A stretch of DNA of 64,000 nt from Apoda limacodes. Lineage: Eukaryota; Arthropoda; Insecta; Lepidoptera; Limacodidae. The stretch spans positions 12,783,092 through 12,847,091 of the forward strand of contig OX291554.1 in the NCBI GenBank assembly GCA_946406115.1. Reading direction: 5' to 3'. Positions 9,974 through 19,929 of this stretch are shown here, one piece after another. Numbering within the stretch: the first letter of the stretch is position 1; the number at the start of each line of letters is the position of its first letter. The notes beneath the pieces are model-generated. The model saw only the letters and a list, made by a program, of their open reading frames with translations. It was not told the DNA's origin and did no database searches. Both the position numbers and the translations under genes were made by a program.

Positions 9974-12829
9974 TTTTATATAAAATTAATGTTTAGACTG
10001 TAGTAAAACTTTGCAGTGTCGTTTACACTCATTGAAGAACTCATACAAATCGAGTTCTGTAATCTGTCCTAAGGACTGTACAATAGACTCACAAAATTGA
10101 CCATCCTTTACAGAAAGAGATGAGATAAGAGATTAAGGTAAAATTTTCCCTTTTTATCAACGACACACAATTTTGAGACCTTTTTGAAGTGAAAACTTCT
10201 TTAGCGGCGCTGTGCACTTTATTTGTGATGGGTAAAAACTGTTAAACTCGCGTCAGGTCACGTGTCCTGATCGAAAATTCGTAAGATGTCACTCGCGTTA
10301 GGACACGTGACCTTTATTTACATCAGGTTAGTTTTTATTTTTAGTATATGGCGATTATGAGTAGTACAGGGAGGTTGGATATGGGATTTTAATTCTATGA
10401 CAGATTGAGCTGTCAAATATTCAACGTCAAAAAAGTAAATAAACAAAAGTTATTATTTTTAACAAATAAATATGGATAAGAAGTGATGGGAAGTAAATAG
10501 CGAGTATGTTTTCACTTCTGCCGGCACTCCCGGAGTGAAACCCGTTTTTTTTATCACATCTGGCTAGGAGATGCTGTCCAGTTCTGTCTAGTTCTAGAAA
10601 AAACCAAACCCAGAACCAATCATAATTTTACAAATGGATAAAATGAAAAAGAAATGAGAAGCATTTACTTAATAAATTGATAATATTAAAAGCTACAGTA
10701 AAATTAATCTGTGCACAATATACAACCTTGTTTTTTATTCCAGAGATAATAAGAAAACGCTCAAGATAATTATAAAATGCTGAATATATCAACAAAGTAA
10801 TTACTCATCCCTAAAATAGAAAACTTCAGCAAGCGGAAACAATTTACTAGCCAAGTTAACCTAATGTGTATTTTAACATGGACCAAATCTAATCAAGTCA
10901 AATTAGAATCTAATGTACTGCAAGTCTTTGCAGCGGTTCTGAAATAACTTCCGTATGTGTGGAATAGGATTAAAACTTAAATCTTGCTACACTTTTTGTA
11001 TTAACAGTGTATTTTTGCAGTAGACCGTAAAAATAGTAATGTCACAAACGTTAGCCGACTTCGTTGTTTGGGTAAAAGCAAACAAATTTTGAGTAACTGA
11101 ATTAATTTTTTTTGGTTAAAAATGCCTTAGTTTTGCAACAGATTACAATTTGTCTTCAGCAGAAATGCATTTGTATGTTCTGTATATTATCTGTTGCCAA
11201 AAAGAGAAAATGGAAAACTGCATGTAAGCGAGAAATATTTATCACACGTTTTAAAAGACTTACCTGTTTTTTTTATCATACCTGGGAAAAGGCCTCTTTT
11301 TATCATCCTCGAATATTTTTTTTTTATTTTAGCCGTTTTTTCTGTATTTTAACTTGTGAATGCATTTGATTTTACCTTTATGTCAAAACATGCCATTTTT
11401 TTAAGTCATACTTTTACAGTCTATAGAAATAAAATAAGAGCATATAGCACTTAAAACTCTTCACATTTGCATTAACCATGTAGGTACACAAAAGATGGCA
11501 TACAAAACCAAGTATATCGCAGAGAACTATACAAACACACACAAATTGTTGAAACTGAAAATATTAATAAATCATTACTTACACCGTCAAACTAAAGAAA
11601 ATAAAATTAAACCATAGCGAAAAATTACATTAAAATTTTATATATGAGCTGTTTCTCGTAGTTTTACTTACGTAAATTAAACCTGTTACTGAAATCCATT
11701 CTTACTGAAGCCCTTATTCAATACTTATAATCCATTTTGAATCATCTATGTTTTTAATATTTTATCACAATGAGTGGCTAAAAAAAAACTATGTAGGTAT
11801 GCATGATCTTTTTACGCTCTTACCTAAAATATAATAAGGTATCAGAAAATAAAACTTTTTCAAACCACAAAGGCATTTTTACGTCCCAAAATATTAAATG
11901 AAGTTTTATTAAAGTTCCAGACCGATTCTGCTAACTTTAGTGTAGTCCATATCACGTCAGCGTTCATCTCCTATGCACATTATGAAATAACTAGACAGGT
12001 TTTTATTGCACTGTGAACGACATGTGGCCGGGGAATGAAAAATGTCCACATTTCAGGTATAAAATTGTGTGATACGAGAATAGTATTACTTAAGGACCAG
12101 TATTTCCGCTGTAAATCCCCGCCAGTAACCGTCTCCCTTCGACGTCATGTTTTACTGCAATCCCACGGAGTAAAGAAGAGAGGATTCTATATTTCGTGAG
12201 CAGTTCGGTATTTTAACTGCTGGGCTACCATGGCTGCTTTCAATAAAGGATCAGTCCATAAAATATACTCAATAAACGCTTATCAAAATAATCGTTAATA
12301 ACCATAATAAATATCGACACATTCTCGGTATATAGTGTCGCTCCGTAGATAATACTTTGGGTTATGTAATTCTATCCAGTGATTGGGACCGGAATCAAGT
12401 TATTGCTCCGCTATAGATGACTTTTTACGGTCGTTATTTTTGACTGAAGCGATGTGTTCCTTGGTACGAGTTGCAATGGAGCGCTTCGTCTGTCTAGAAA
12501 TAATATGAATATATTGTTCTCATGTACATAGATGTAGTACATAGTACGTAATATATACCAGCAATTTCATAATCGACTTAGTTTTTGTGTGGGGATTTAC
12601 CATAAAAAAATTATTCAAGTAAATAAAAATTAAGCGCGAAAAAGCTAGTAGGGTCATATTGTGAAGTAAATATAGAGCTTTTGCCCTTCGCGGTCTCTCT
12701 TTGACGTTCTCTGTTCCAAATTTCTACCCAAGTGGATGTTACACTATGTAGCTATAGTTCCTTCAAGTGGAATTCGGTTATAGTTATTCCCATGCGAACT
12801 TCTGAATAATCCGGGATAAAAAATAACCT
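9974..12829. other. Intergenic stretch
   Basis: No supported gene. It contains the CACGTG motif pair at 10246-10313 and the short repeat at 10886-10940 shared with 4258-4310. The remainder is AT-rich with no recognised element. A region near 12000-12480 is less AT-rich but lacks a convincing frame. Confidence 0.4.
10246..10313. promoter_or_regulatory. Paired CACGTG motifs in mutually reversed blocks
   Basis: AGGTCACGTGTCCT at 10255-10268 and its exact reverse complement AGGACACGTGACCT at 10300-10313 are 45 bp apart. Each is preceded by ACTCGCGT plus one base. CACGTG is the canonical E-box bound by bHLH factors (known biology). That these sites are functional is inference, since no adjacent gene is visible. 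Confidence 0.35.
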
Positions 12830-12840
12830 ATGTGTTTTTC

Positions 12841-13030
12841 CGTCTCTTTAGCTATCTCTGTGCTAAACACACCCGGTCCTCTGCCTTTTTCATCCAGCCA
12901 CTTCCGGCTACTTTTTTGCGGTTATCAGTTAATCTTTGTTCTCCACTCTAAGACTCATCTGTCCCAACGGCCATCGGTTCTGCAACAAATAGGACCAGCC
13001 CATTGCCACTTCAGCTTGTTTATTCTGTGC
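12841..13030 (-). pseudogene. RTE-type LINE fragment (C-terminal end)
   Basis: Minus-strand translation gives KLKWQWAGP followed by a CRTDGRWDR-like stretch and KSSRKWLDEK, matching the conserved C-terminus of RTE-clade ORFs seen in other copies here (20054-20302 and 56430-56810). It has internal stops and no RT core. A short, old fragment. Confidence 0.65.
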
Positions 13031-13050
13031 ACAGCATTGGTGTGAGGTTA

Positions 13051-13495
13051 AAGTGATCATTTAAAAAATTGGTCATTTTTAATTGCGGACATTTTCAATT
13101 GTGGTCCTAAATCGATGATAGGAAAAGAACAACAAGCATAGTCCTTTTCATAGCTTGCTTAAACTTTTAACTTGTCTATATTATCAGGCAGTAATTGTAT
13201 TCACATTTTCTTCTATAAATAAATATATAAATTATAGTCAGATCATCGTAATTGATAAATAAATGAAGCAACATATTTATTCTAAATTAACTGAGAAATT
13301 AAGACTTTGCAAGGCGTTTACAGATTTTTATGTCTATAAATTGTGATTTTACGACGAAAAGTCAGGTTTACGTTTTCTGAAAAATTTCATAGCAAACTCG
13401 CTGCTCGCAGCACTTTTGGTTTTATTGTTGTTTGGTTGTACAGTTTTCTTGGTTGTAATAACAAATGATGCGTTTATGAAAAGGGTACTTCAAAT
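13051..13495. other. Intergenic, nothing recognised
   Basis: AT-rich sequence between the RTE fragment and the mariner target site. No gene seen. Confidence 0.4.
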
Positions 13496-13497
13496 TA

Positions 13498-14468
13498 TTA
13501 GGTCTTTACATGTGAAATTGATGTTTTATATGGAAAAAGTAGAACTAATTTTTTTTTAACATTTTTTTTTATTTAATCAATCAAAGTAGGTACCGTTGTG
13601 ATCTATGCACTTATGCCATTTTATAGGGAGTTCATTTCCTTTTTTAAATTCCTTTGCTAAAAAAATTGCGGTAGCGAGAATCAACAAATTCTTTGAAGGT
13701 GTTTTGGACTGCCTCATCTGAATTGAATTTTTTTCTAATTAAGAAATTATCCATATTCCGAAAAAAGTGGTAATCGGTTGGAGCAAGGTCCGGGGAGTAT
13801 GGTGGGTGACGAAGATATTCCAATCCTAGCTCCGCTAGTTTCGCTACCGACTGTTGTGCAGTGTGTGGTCTAGCGGTGTTCTGAAGCAAAAAGTTGTTGT
13901 GACGGTTGAGTAACGTGACGCAGCAGTCGACGCGTGTTTGTTGGTTTGCTTTACTTAGTTAATGCGGTACCCGTTTTTCAAGCTTTTCCCTTTTCCAATT
14001 TGTTTCAAATGATTCAAAATGGTTTTATCACTCAAACCGAAGCCTGCAGCTAACCCTGCGTGGTTTGAGATGGATCCGATTTCACGATCACTTTCAATTC
14101 CTCATTCACCAGACATCTAGGATCTCCGGCCGTCCACGAGGTTTTTTCTGAAGGTCGAAATTTCCAGAACGAAAGCGTTGGAACAAAACGTTCTATGTTT
14201 TCTTTTACAGTGGCTTTTCCGTTCACGTCATTAATTCTTCGAGCTGTTTATGCAGCGCTAGTGCCACGATGAGATTCGTATTTGAAAATAATGCGATATT
14301 TTATGTTTTCCATATTGGGCACAGAACGATGTCAACGCCAAATTTTATGACGCGAAAACAAATGAATTATTACATTCGAAACACAAATAGACAAGCAACC
14401 AAATGCCGGCTTTCTGAGATCAAAATAGCCAGTTCTATAAAACATCAATTTCATACGTAAGGACCTAA
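13498..14468 (-). mobile_element. Mariner transposon with an internal deletion
   Basis: Terminal inverted repeats of about 33 bp: left TTAGGTCTTTACATGTGAAA..., right (reverse complement) TTAGGTCCTTACGTATGAAA..., three mismatches, flanked by TA dinucleotides (13496-13497 and 14469-14470) as expected for Tc1/mariner. The 971-bp length is below the usual ~1.3 kb, so an internal deletion is likely. The minus strand carries transposase remnants, with the C-terminus at 13644-13889. The TIR is of the type widespread in Lepidoptera. It cannot encode an active enzyme. Confidence 0.9.
13644..13889 (-). pseudogene. Mariner transposase C-terminus, inactivated
   Basis: The 81 codons include LQNTARPHTA, YSPDLAPTDYHFFR and a C-terminal KEFVDSRYRNFFSKGI, the hallmark C-terminal part of a mariner D,D34D transposase, which cuts and pastes the element at TA sites. 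The third catalytic Asp (residue 39 of this segment, in APTDY) is present. The second catalytic Asp, normally just before NARPH, is missing: the segment reads LQNTARPH. Upstream minus-strand sequence to about 14440 is still recognisable as transposase but carries frameshifts and stops. The first codon of this frame is not the true start. Confidence 0.85.
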
Positions 14469-14482
14469 TATATCAATAATTA

Positions 14483-15000
14483 GCATTTTGCCGCGACTTC
14501 GTCCGTCCTTTCTTTCTTTTCTTTATAAAGAAAATCTGTTATAACGAAGACGTCCGTAGGGTAAAATAGTCGTTGGAAGTTTGTATGGAAATCTATCATG
14601 CAAAAAAAAGGTTAAATGCAAAACACTTTGTATTTAACCTTTATATTAAATTAAAATTGACATTTTTGACCATTTTTGGAAAATCTTTAACAAGAGGGCA
14701 AGTTAGGTGATGACAAGTATAAGATTTTTTTATGTCCAGAAACTTAAAATTTTGCACAGAAGTATATATTATAACGTACATGAGGAAAAAAAAGGATTTT
14801 GCAAAATTCATCCCCTAAGGCGTTAAAATAGGGGTTGACAGTTTGTATGGAAATATGGCATTTAAGGTTTAAAATTAAGATCATCCCCTAGAAGGCAAAA
14901 TAAGGGATAAAAAAATGTATGAGTATTCCGATATTTTTGTAAAACAATAAACATTACCAAATTACCAAACTTACGCTCTCTGTATACCTGTCCAACCATC
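14483..15000. repeat. Dispersed repeat of low certainty
   Basis: It begins with TTGCCGCGACTTCGTCCG and holds two CATCCCCTA blocks and two repeats of GTTTGTATGGAAAT (near 14579 and 14840). This is the pattern of an AT-rich lepidopteran interspersed repeat. Similar phrases (CCCCTTTTAACCCC, GGGGATGAATTTTA) occur at 31270-31300. No frame is conserved. Confidence 0.4.
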
Positions 15001-15520
15001 AAAGGGCTCCACCTTTTAGACCGAAGTATGTATAACTCTTAAATTTTCACAAAATATGTTTTATAATTACGGATTACCAACCAAGTGATAAAAAGTTCAA
15101 AATGTAAAAAATTAAGGGAAGTCCCCATGAAAGAAACAAGTGTGAGACGGGCTCGACCAATTGCCATCTTAAATTACCGTATCAGCTAACTATAAAGCGA
15201 AAATAGTCTAGATTATTAAGTGAAACAGACATTTGTTTATTGGAAACGATATTGAAAGTTAAGGGTGGGACTATAGGTATTCGGAATCTTTCCGGTTCGA
15301 GAAAAAAACGATTTCAGCATGATATTGACTACATGCGAAGAAATCTACTCTATCGGTCGCCAGCACTAGCGTTAAATGGTTGTCACGATACCTTTGCTTT
15401 CATTGAAAAAGTTATCTTTGTATGAGATTTTGTGTTTAACTGCATGTGGCCGCTAATAAAAAGTAGTAAAAAACTTCAGACAGAACGCATTGTTTTTATT
15501 GTTATATACATGCGCGCTTG
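15001..15520. other. Intergenic, nothing recognised
   Basis: No supported gene between the repeat to the left and the LTR element to the right. Confidence 0.4.
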
Positions 15521-15524
15521 CGTC

Positions 15525-15809
15525 TTTAGCTACTTGTTGTGTATGGTGGTATTGAGGAATACCTATGTAGTGTAGCTAAGGTGGCGTGACTTGACGAAGG
15601 CAATTAAATGAAAAGGTTCACTTGTAACAATTGGATTTATTTTGCTATAGGCAAAACGTAAAGTTAGGTTACAAATTTAGCTTAGAGCTAGGAACCTAGT
15701 ACACAGTACGGATGCGCGGTGGTGACTGGCGTCACGGGCTAGCGGTCTTGGCGAGGTGTGGGACTTAGTGCTATGTCATCACAATTGCTTCTATAGCGAT
15801 GTCGCTATA
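15525..15809 (-). repeat. 3' LTR
   Basis: 285 bp, matched along its length to 16582-16866. On the minus strand it contains AATAAA (plus-strand TTTATT at 15636-15641), a polyadenylation signal. Its outer end is the perfect palindrome TATAGCGA-CA-TCGCTATA (15792-15809 on the plus strand). The LTR ends do not show the usual TG...CA exactly. Confidence 0.88.
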
Positions 15810-15829
15810 TCACTCTCTATCCTTTTTTG
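15810..15829 (-). other. Polypurine tract
   Basis: On the minus strand AAAAAAGGATAGAGAGTGA directly abuts the 3' LTR. All but two bases are purines. In LTR retrotransposons this tract primes plus-strand DNA synthesis. Confidence 0.75.
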
Positions 15830-15882
15830 AAAAAAAAAAAGGATTGGAGTGAAAATGTCATCCGCCGTGGACTGCACGGCTG

Positions 15883-16248
15883 CTAGTTTCCCGGAAGCTG
15901 CCTACGCGCCTCGGCTGCTGCTGCTGGCTGCTGCGGGCGTGGCTGGTTCACCCAATTGCACGGCTGGCGGCAAAAGCGTGCGTCCACGCCGTACCTGTGG
16001 TGTATGAAACACAGGCCGTTGTGGTTTTGCTGTTCTCGATCTCTCGAGTGGCTGCTTCCTTTTCTCGGTTGCCAATCTTGTCGCATAGGTTGCTGTCTTC
16101 CTCTGGAGCTTGATCTCGACTTGCTGTTCTGCTCAAGTTCTGTTAGTATTGCGCTAATTCTGTTTAGCTGTGTCCAGATAGCAGTGGTGTCTGGCGTGGC
16201 GTTGTTAGGTGTGCTTGCAGGCGTTACTGATATCCGTGTCATGTCCAT
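15883..16248 (-). CDS. Gag-like remnant with Cys/His segment
   Basis: 121 codons starting MDMTRISVTP. A hydrophilic Ser/Arg/Gln-rich middle follows (residues about 40-78), then CFIHHRYGVDARFCRQPCNW at residues 80-99 with C80, H83, C93 and C97. This cysteine/histidine pattern is what precedes the protease in many insect gypsy-like Gag-Pol proteins. The ATG lies after a roughly 330-nt leader downstream of the PBS, so the start fits a gag start. The capsid region and all of pol are missing. The frame ends soon after the Cys/His segment. Whether it is translated is unknown. Confidence 0.75.
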   Translation of the reverse strand: MDMTRISVTPASTPNNATPDTTAIWTQLNRISAILTELEQNSKSRSSSRGRQQPMRQDWQPRKGSSHSRDREQQNHNGLCFIHHRYGVDARFCRQPCNWVNQPRPQQPAAAAEARRQLPGN

Positions 16249-16570
16249 TTTTAAGTCTTTTTGGCTTGTCGTATTATTTCACTTCGCGTGGTAAAAATCG
16301 CGTCGGTGAGATAAACGAACGAAAATGTCCAAGGAGTTACTTTGTAGCACACGCAATAGGCGTCGACGAAAAAGTTTTGTAAAAAGAGTTGTAAAAAAAT
16401 AAAAGTATAACTTGTAAGAGTTTGGGAACCTGGGTACTAGTCCTGATATTGAGTGCACCGCTGTGTGCGTTGTCCGTAGAAAATTTCAGTTGTCGTCAAG
16501 CCACTTAAAATTTTCCTACGATTTTCTTCTGAATCCAATTTCGAGGTTGTCCCTATTTTGTTCTATAGTA

Positions 16571-16580
16571 GGGGTCACCA
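16571..16580 (-). other. Primer binding site
   Basis: On the minus strand, one base after the 5' LTR end, the sequence is TGGTGACCCC. A TGG start is the complement of a tRNA CCA end. The exact tRNA was not identified. Confidence 0.75.
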
Positions 16581-16581
16581 A

Positions 16582-16866
16582 TGTAGCTACTTCGTAGTAT
16601 GTGGTATAGAGGAATACCTATGTAGTGTAGCTAAGGTGGCGTGACTTGACGAAGGAAATTAAATTAAAAGGGTCACTTGAAACAATTGGATTTATTTTGC
16701 TATAGGCAAAACGTAAAGTTATAGGTTACAAATTTAGCTTAGAGCTAGGAACCTAGTACCCAGTACGGATGCGCTGCGGTGACTGGCGTCACGGGCTAGC
16801 GGTCTTGGCGAGGTGTGGGACTTAGTGCTATGTTAGCACAATTGCTTGTATAGCGATGTCGCTATA
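16582..16866 (-). repeat. 5' LTR
   Basis: 285 bp, same length as the 3' LTR despite several small compensating indels. It carries the same AATAAA signal and the same terminal palindrome (16849-16866). Flanked on the outside by CGTC, the target duplication. Confidence 0.88.
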
Positions 16867-16870
16867 CGTC

Positions 16871-17190
16871 CAATAGCTGTGACTTAATTCTTTATTTACA
16901 CTGGCACAAAATTTTGCCGGAAGCGCCTGGAAAGCGGTACTTATCGTGTGGTCAGTTGCATACAACTACATCCGTTATTGAAAGGCGCGCTCTCTCGTGC
17001 CGCTAAAAATCAGTCCAGGCGTCCGGAGAAACTAGAGCATAATCCGGTTGCTTCCGGGTGAAATTTGGGATGTTATGTAGTCGATACGGAAAAAATACAA
17101 ATGTTTTTTTGATTAACGAATTGGATCAGGGCTTATCCGGGGCTGTTTTCAACAGCTCCAGAGAACTCCGGATGCTTATAGTCCCACCCC
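16871..17190. other. Intergenic, mixed composition
   Basis: No gene supported. A GC-richer patch near 16960-17060 is of unknown origin. Confidence 0.4.
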
Positions 17191-17332
17191 AAGCAATGTC
17201 GGGCTTGGTCAGTCATTGGACGGGTGACGGCTTAGTGGCACAGTTTTTGTGTTTGTTTGTGTTCTTCAATTACGTAAATGGTGGTATGGAACCCGTGGTG
17301 TGCGAGTTCGACTCGCTCTTTACCAATTTTTA
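17191..17332 (+). mobile_element. 5S-rRNA-derived SINE
   Basis: AAGCAATGTCGGGCTTGGTC then AGTCATTGGACGGGTGACGGC closely follows the 3' half of insect 5S rRNA. It is followed by a short body with TTTGTGTTTGTTTGTGTTC, then ATGGTGGTATGGAACCC, TGCGAGTTCGACTCGC and a T-rich end. The same order appears reversed at 60986-61146 and, as a truncated copy, at 37153-37240. The 5S-derived head supplies an internal pol III promoter in such SINEs (known for the SINE3 class). Confidence 0.75.
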
Positions 17333-18390
17333 TGCATATATTTCAAATTATAAAAACAGGATAATCAAAAACATAGGTAAAAATATATATAGGTTAACCT
17401 TTTTATATATTATATGTCTAATAAAAAAAAATATATTAACATAATACATACGTATTTGTCAAAAATTAGAAATCAATAAACTTGTAGTGTAATAAAATAG
17501 CGAATGTGAAAAATGGACCGGACCTGCTTCGACATGAAAATGTTACGTAAGCATAATAGATTTTAGTTCGTAAAACTAAAATGATCGTACAAACATAAAA
17601 ATATCCTTTGCTCTACTACTCTTTAAACGAAGTCCAACTGAAATATCTAAATCTGATTACACCCTATATAAATTACGGTACATTAAAAAATCTACGTTAT
17701 TATTTACATCCACATATGAAATTTTGCACACTTGTTTAGAAACCCACACAGAGTAACATATATGAATATTGTGCGATTCCAACAACATTAAATAAATACG
17801 GGTCGAATTGATAACCTCCTTCTTGAAGTTGGTTTAAAATACGCTAATGGCCTCAAGTATTGGTTTTTTTTATTGCTTATGTGCTATAAGTTATCGTTTA
17901 CTTGCTGATCTTGGTTTCCATTTTCACTTTCCACTTTCCAATTACGAGCACTACTACTAGTAACTAGCTAACTAACCGTAAAAAGACTTTATTAAAGGAT
18001 TTGATATGTACGTAGATCTATCTTTGGATATCTTATCTCATGTGCATACGACGTCCACAGCTCCTTCAACCCTGCGTTTCGCTGCGCTTGATCTTAGGGC
18101 TGGTACAGCGGTCTGTATAAACTACAGTTACTTACAATTAATATCCTGTAATATTCAAAATTGTACCTATAAATCGAAGGTTTTCATTTACAATTCGATT
18201 TAAATGCAGTCCATAAACACTTTCATCATAGGGTCATCGAGATCTGAGTGAACGAATAAACAGTATCGGTCTCTAGGTTGAGCGTGACAGTAATTGATCC
18301 GACGGGATAACACATTAAACTACACAAAACATTGGTAACTAAAGTAATTTTATCCTTATTTCTTCATCTAAGGTTTTTTTACAACAAACT
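17333..18390. other. Intergenic, nothing recognised
   Basis: AT-rich, no supported gene. The open frame at 18006-18203 shows no recognised motif. Confidence 0.4.
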
Positions 18391-19895
18391 TTTTTTTAAT
18401 TCCACTATGAAGGCAAACAATCTTGGGGTCCGCCAGATGGTAAGCGGTTATCGCAGTCTATGGACACTTGAAACACCTGGGGTATCACTCACGCGTTGCC
18501 GATCCTTCAAAAATCTAATAACTTCTTTCTTGAAGAATCCCATACTATAATCCTTAGAGAAAACCTTAGCAGGGAGCTCATCACAACCTAAGCGTTAGCG
18601 CGAGAAAGTTTTTCTAAAACCGCACTGTACGTGACCATTTAGGCGCGATCGGCATCATTTCGAACAATTCCTTAAAACACATCCCATTATAAAAAACGGT
18701 AGAAAAGGCACAGGGAGACAAAGTCTCTCTTTAGGGTTTAGGATCGTCAACGATTATTAAAGCCCGTCGTTGAACCAAGTCAAACGGGCCAAGCTGGTAT
18801 CCGGATGCACCCGCCCAGAGATGGCAGCAATACTCCATATGGGGCCAGACTTGCGACTTGTAAAGCAGCAACCTTTGCCCCGAGGTGAAGCACTGCTTCG
18901 CTCTGTTGAGTACACTAAGTATTTTGGACGCCAGCTTCACCTTGTCTTACAATTGATCTCGGAACTGAATACCGCTAGAGATGTCAACACCAAGGATCCC
19001 AATGCTCTTAAAGGTGGTGAGTGGTGTGTTTTGGATTTGTGGGACCTAAATGAATAGGGTTTTCTTAGCGGTAAACGTGCAGAATTGTGACTTTGTAGGG
19101 TTGAATCGAAACAAGTTTTCCCGTCTCCAGTCAGAGATCTTGGGCAGAGTAGTCTCGATTTGAGATACAAATTCTCTGCACTTTTCCTCCACAACGGAAC
19201 GAGGGCTGTTTCCATGGCCCGTGTAATAAGCGTCTCTAGTACTGTTATCTGCATAGAAATATTTGTTATTGATGGACATTATGTCATTGATATGCAGTAG
19301 AAACAGCGTAGGAGACAGCACGGAGCCCTGCGGATACCAGCATTAATGTCCATGCTATCGGAGCAATTGACGTCAACTACGGCTCATATGCGTCTACCGG
19401 ACAAAAAGCTAGCCATCCATTTGCACAACTCTCGGGTATTTATTAAGATGGCAACTTCGATAGAAGACTCCGATGCCAGACCCCATCGAACGCTTTCGCT
19501 ATGTCCAGGTCACAAACCAATGCCTCCCCTGACTCTTAATGGTCTCGGTGTGTGAGATGCACTAGAAGCATGCAACCGTGGCGAAAGCCATATTGACGAT
19601 CGATGACCAGTGCGTGTTTTTCTAAGTATCTTAAAAGCTGTGAGTTGATCGCACGCTCGATCACCTTAGAGAAGAGAGAGGTAATAGCGATTGGCCTGTA
19701 ATTTAATGGACCTGATCTATCGCCCTTTTTGGGCACCGGGTGCACATTCTCAGTCTTGAAGACGGAAATTGCCTAGTGTGGTGAAAAGCGCAAAGAGGTG
19801 CGTGAGTACTGGACACAACTTAGGAGCACACTCTTTAAGCACCACTGCTAGTATATCATCAAGCTGACTTGACCTATAAACGTCTAGAAAAATAA
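18391..19895 (-). pseudogene. LINE family A, copy 1 (Jockey/CR1-like), decayed
   Basis: Minus-strand non-LTR retrotransposon, 5' truncated. Reading from 19895 down: RT finger region with an ECAPKLCPVLTHLFAL-like segment; VPKKGDRSGPLNYRPIAITS and a FSKVIERAINSQLLRYLEKH segment (19536-19745); the palm, where the YADD box is altered to YADN (19046-19321); then the C-terminal KLASKILSVLNRAKQCFTSG region (18731-18940), and a poly-T (poly-A on the minus strand) at 18391-18398. Many frameshifts and stops. It shares its 3' end with the other family A copies listed below. It abuts the 3' end of LINE family B. Confidence 0.85.
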
Positions 19896-19929
19896 AAACC
19901 TGTTATGGAGATTGCCAGCATAGTCTTAC

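Larger units (their letters stand above)
15525..16866 (-). mobile_element. Compact non-autonomous LTR retrotransposon (Ty3/gypsy-like)
   Basis: A 1,342-bp element on the minus strand with every structural landmark of an LTR retrotransposon. It has two 285-bp LTRs, a 4-bp target duplication CGTC (15521-15524 and 16867-16870), a primer binding site next to the 5' LTR, a purine tract next to the 3' LTR, and one short gag-like frame. Protease, reverse transcriptase, RNase H and integrase are absent, so replication would require proteins supplied by a relative. LTR divergence is roughly 6% by eye, so insertion is not very recent. Confidence 0.9.

Noticed and set aside
15956..16294. 112-codon plus-strand frame
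   Set aside because: Antisense of the gag-like frame inside the LTR element, which has the recognisable Cys/His motif on the minus strand.
17058..17444. 128-codon plus-strand frame
   Set aside because: Runs through the 5S-derived SINE and AT-rich sequence; no protein motif.
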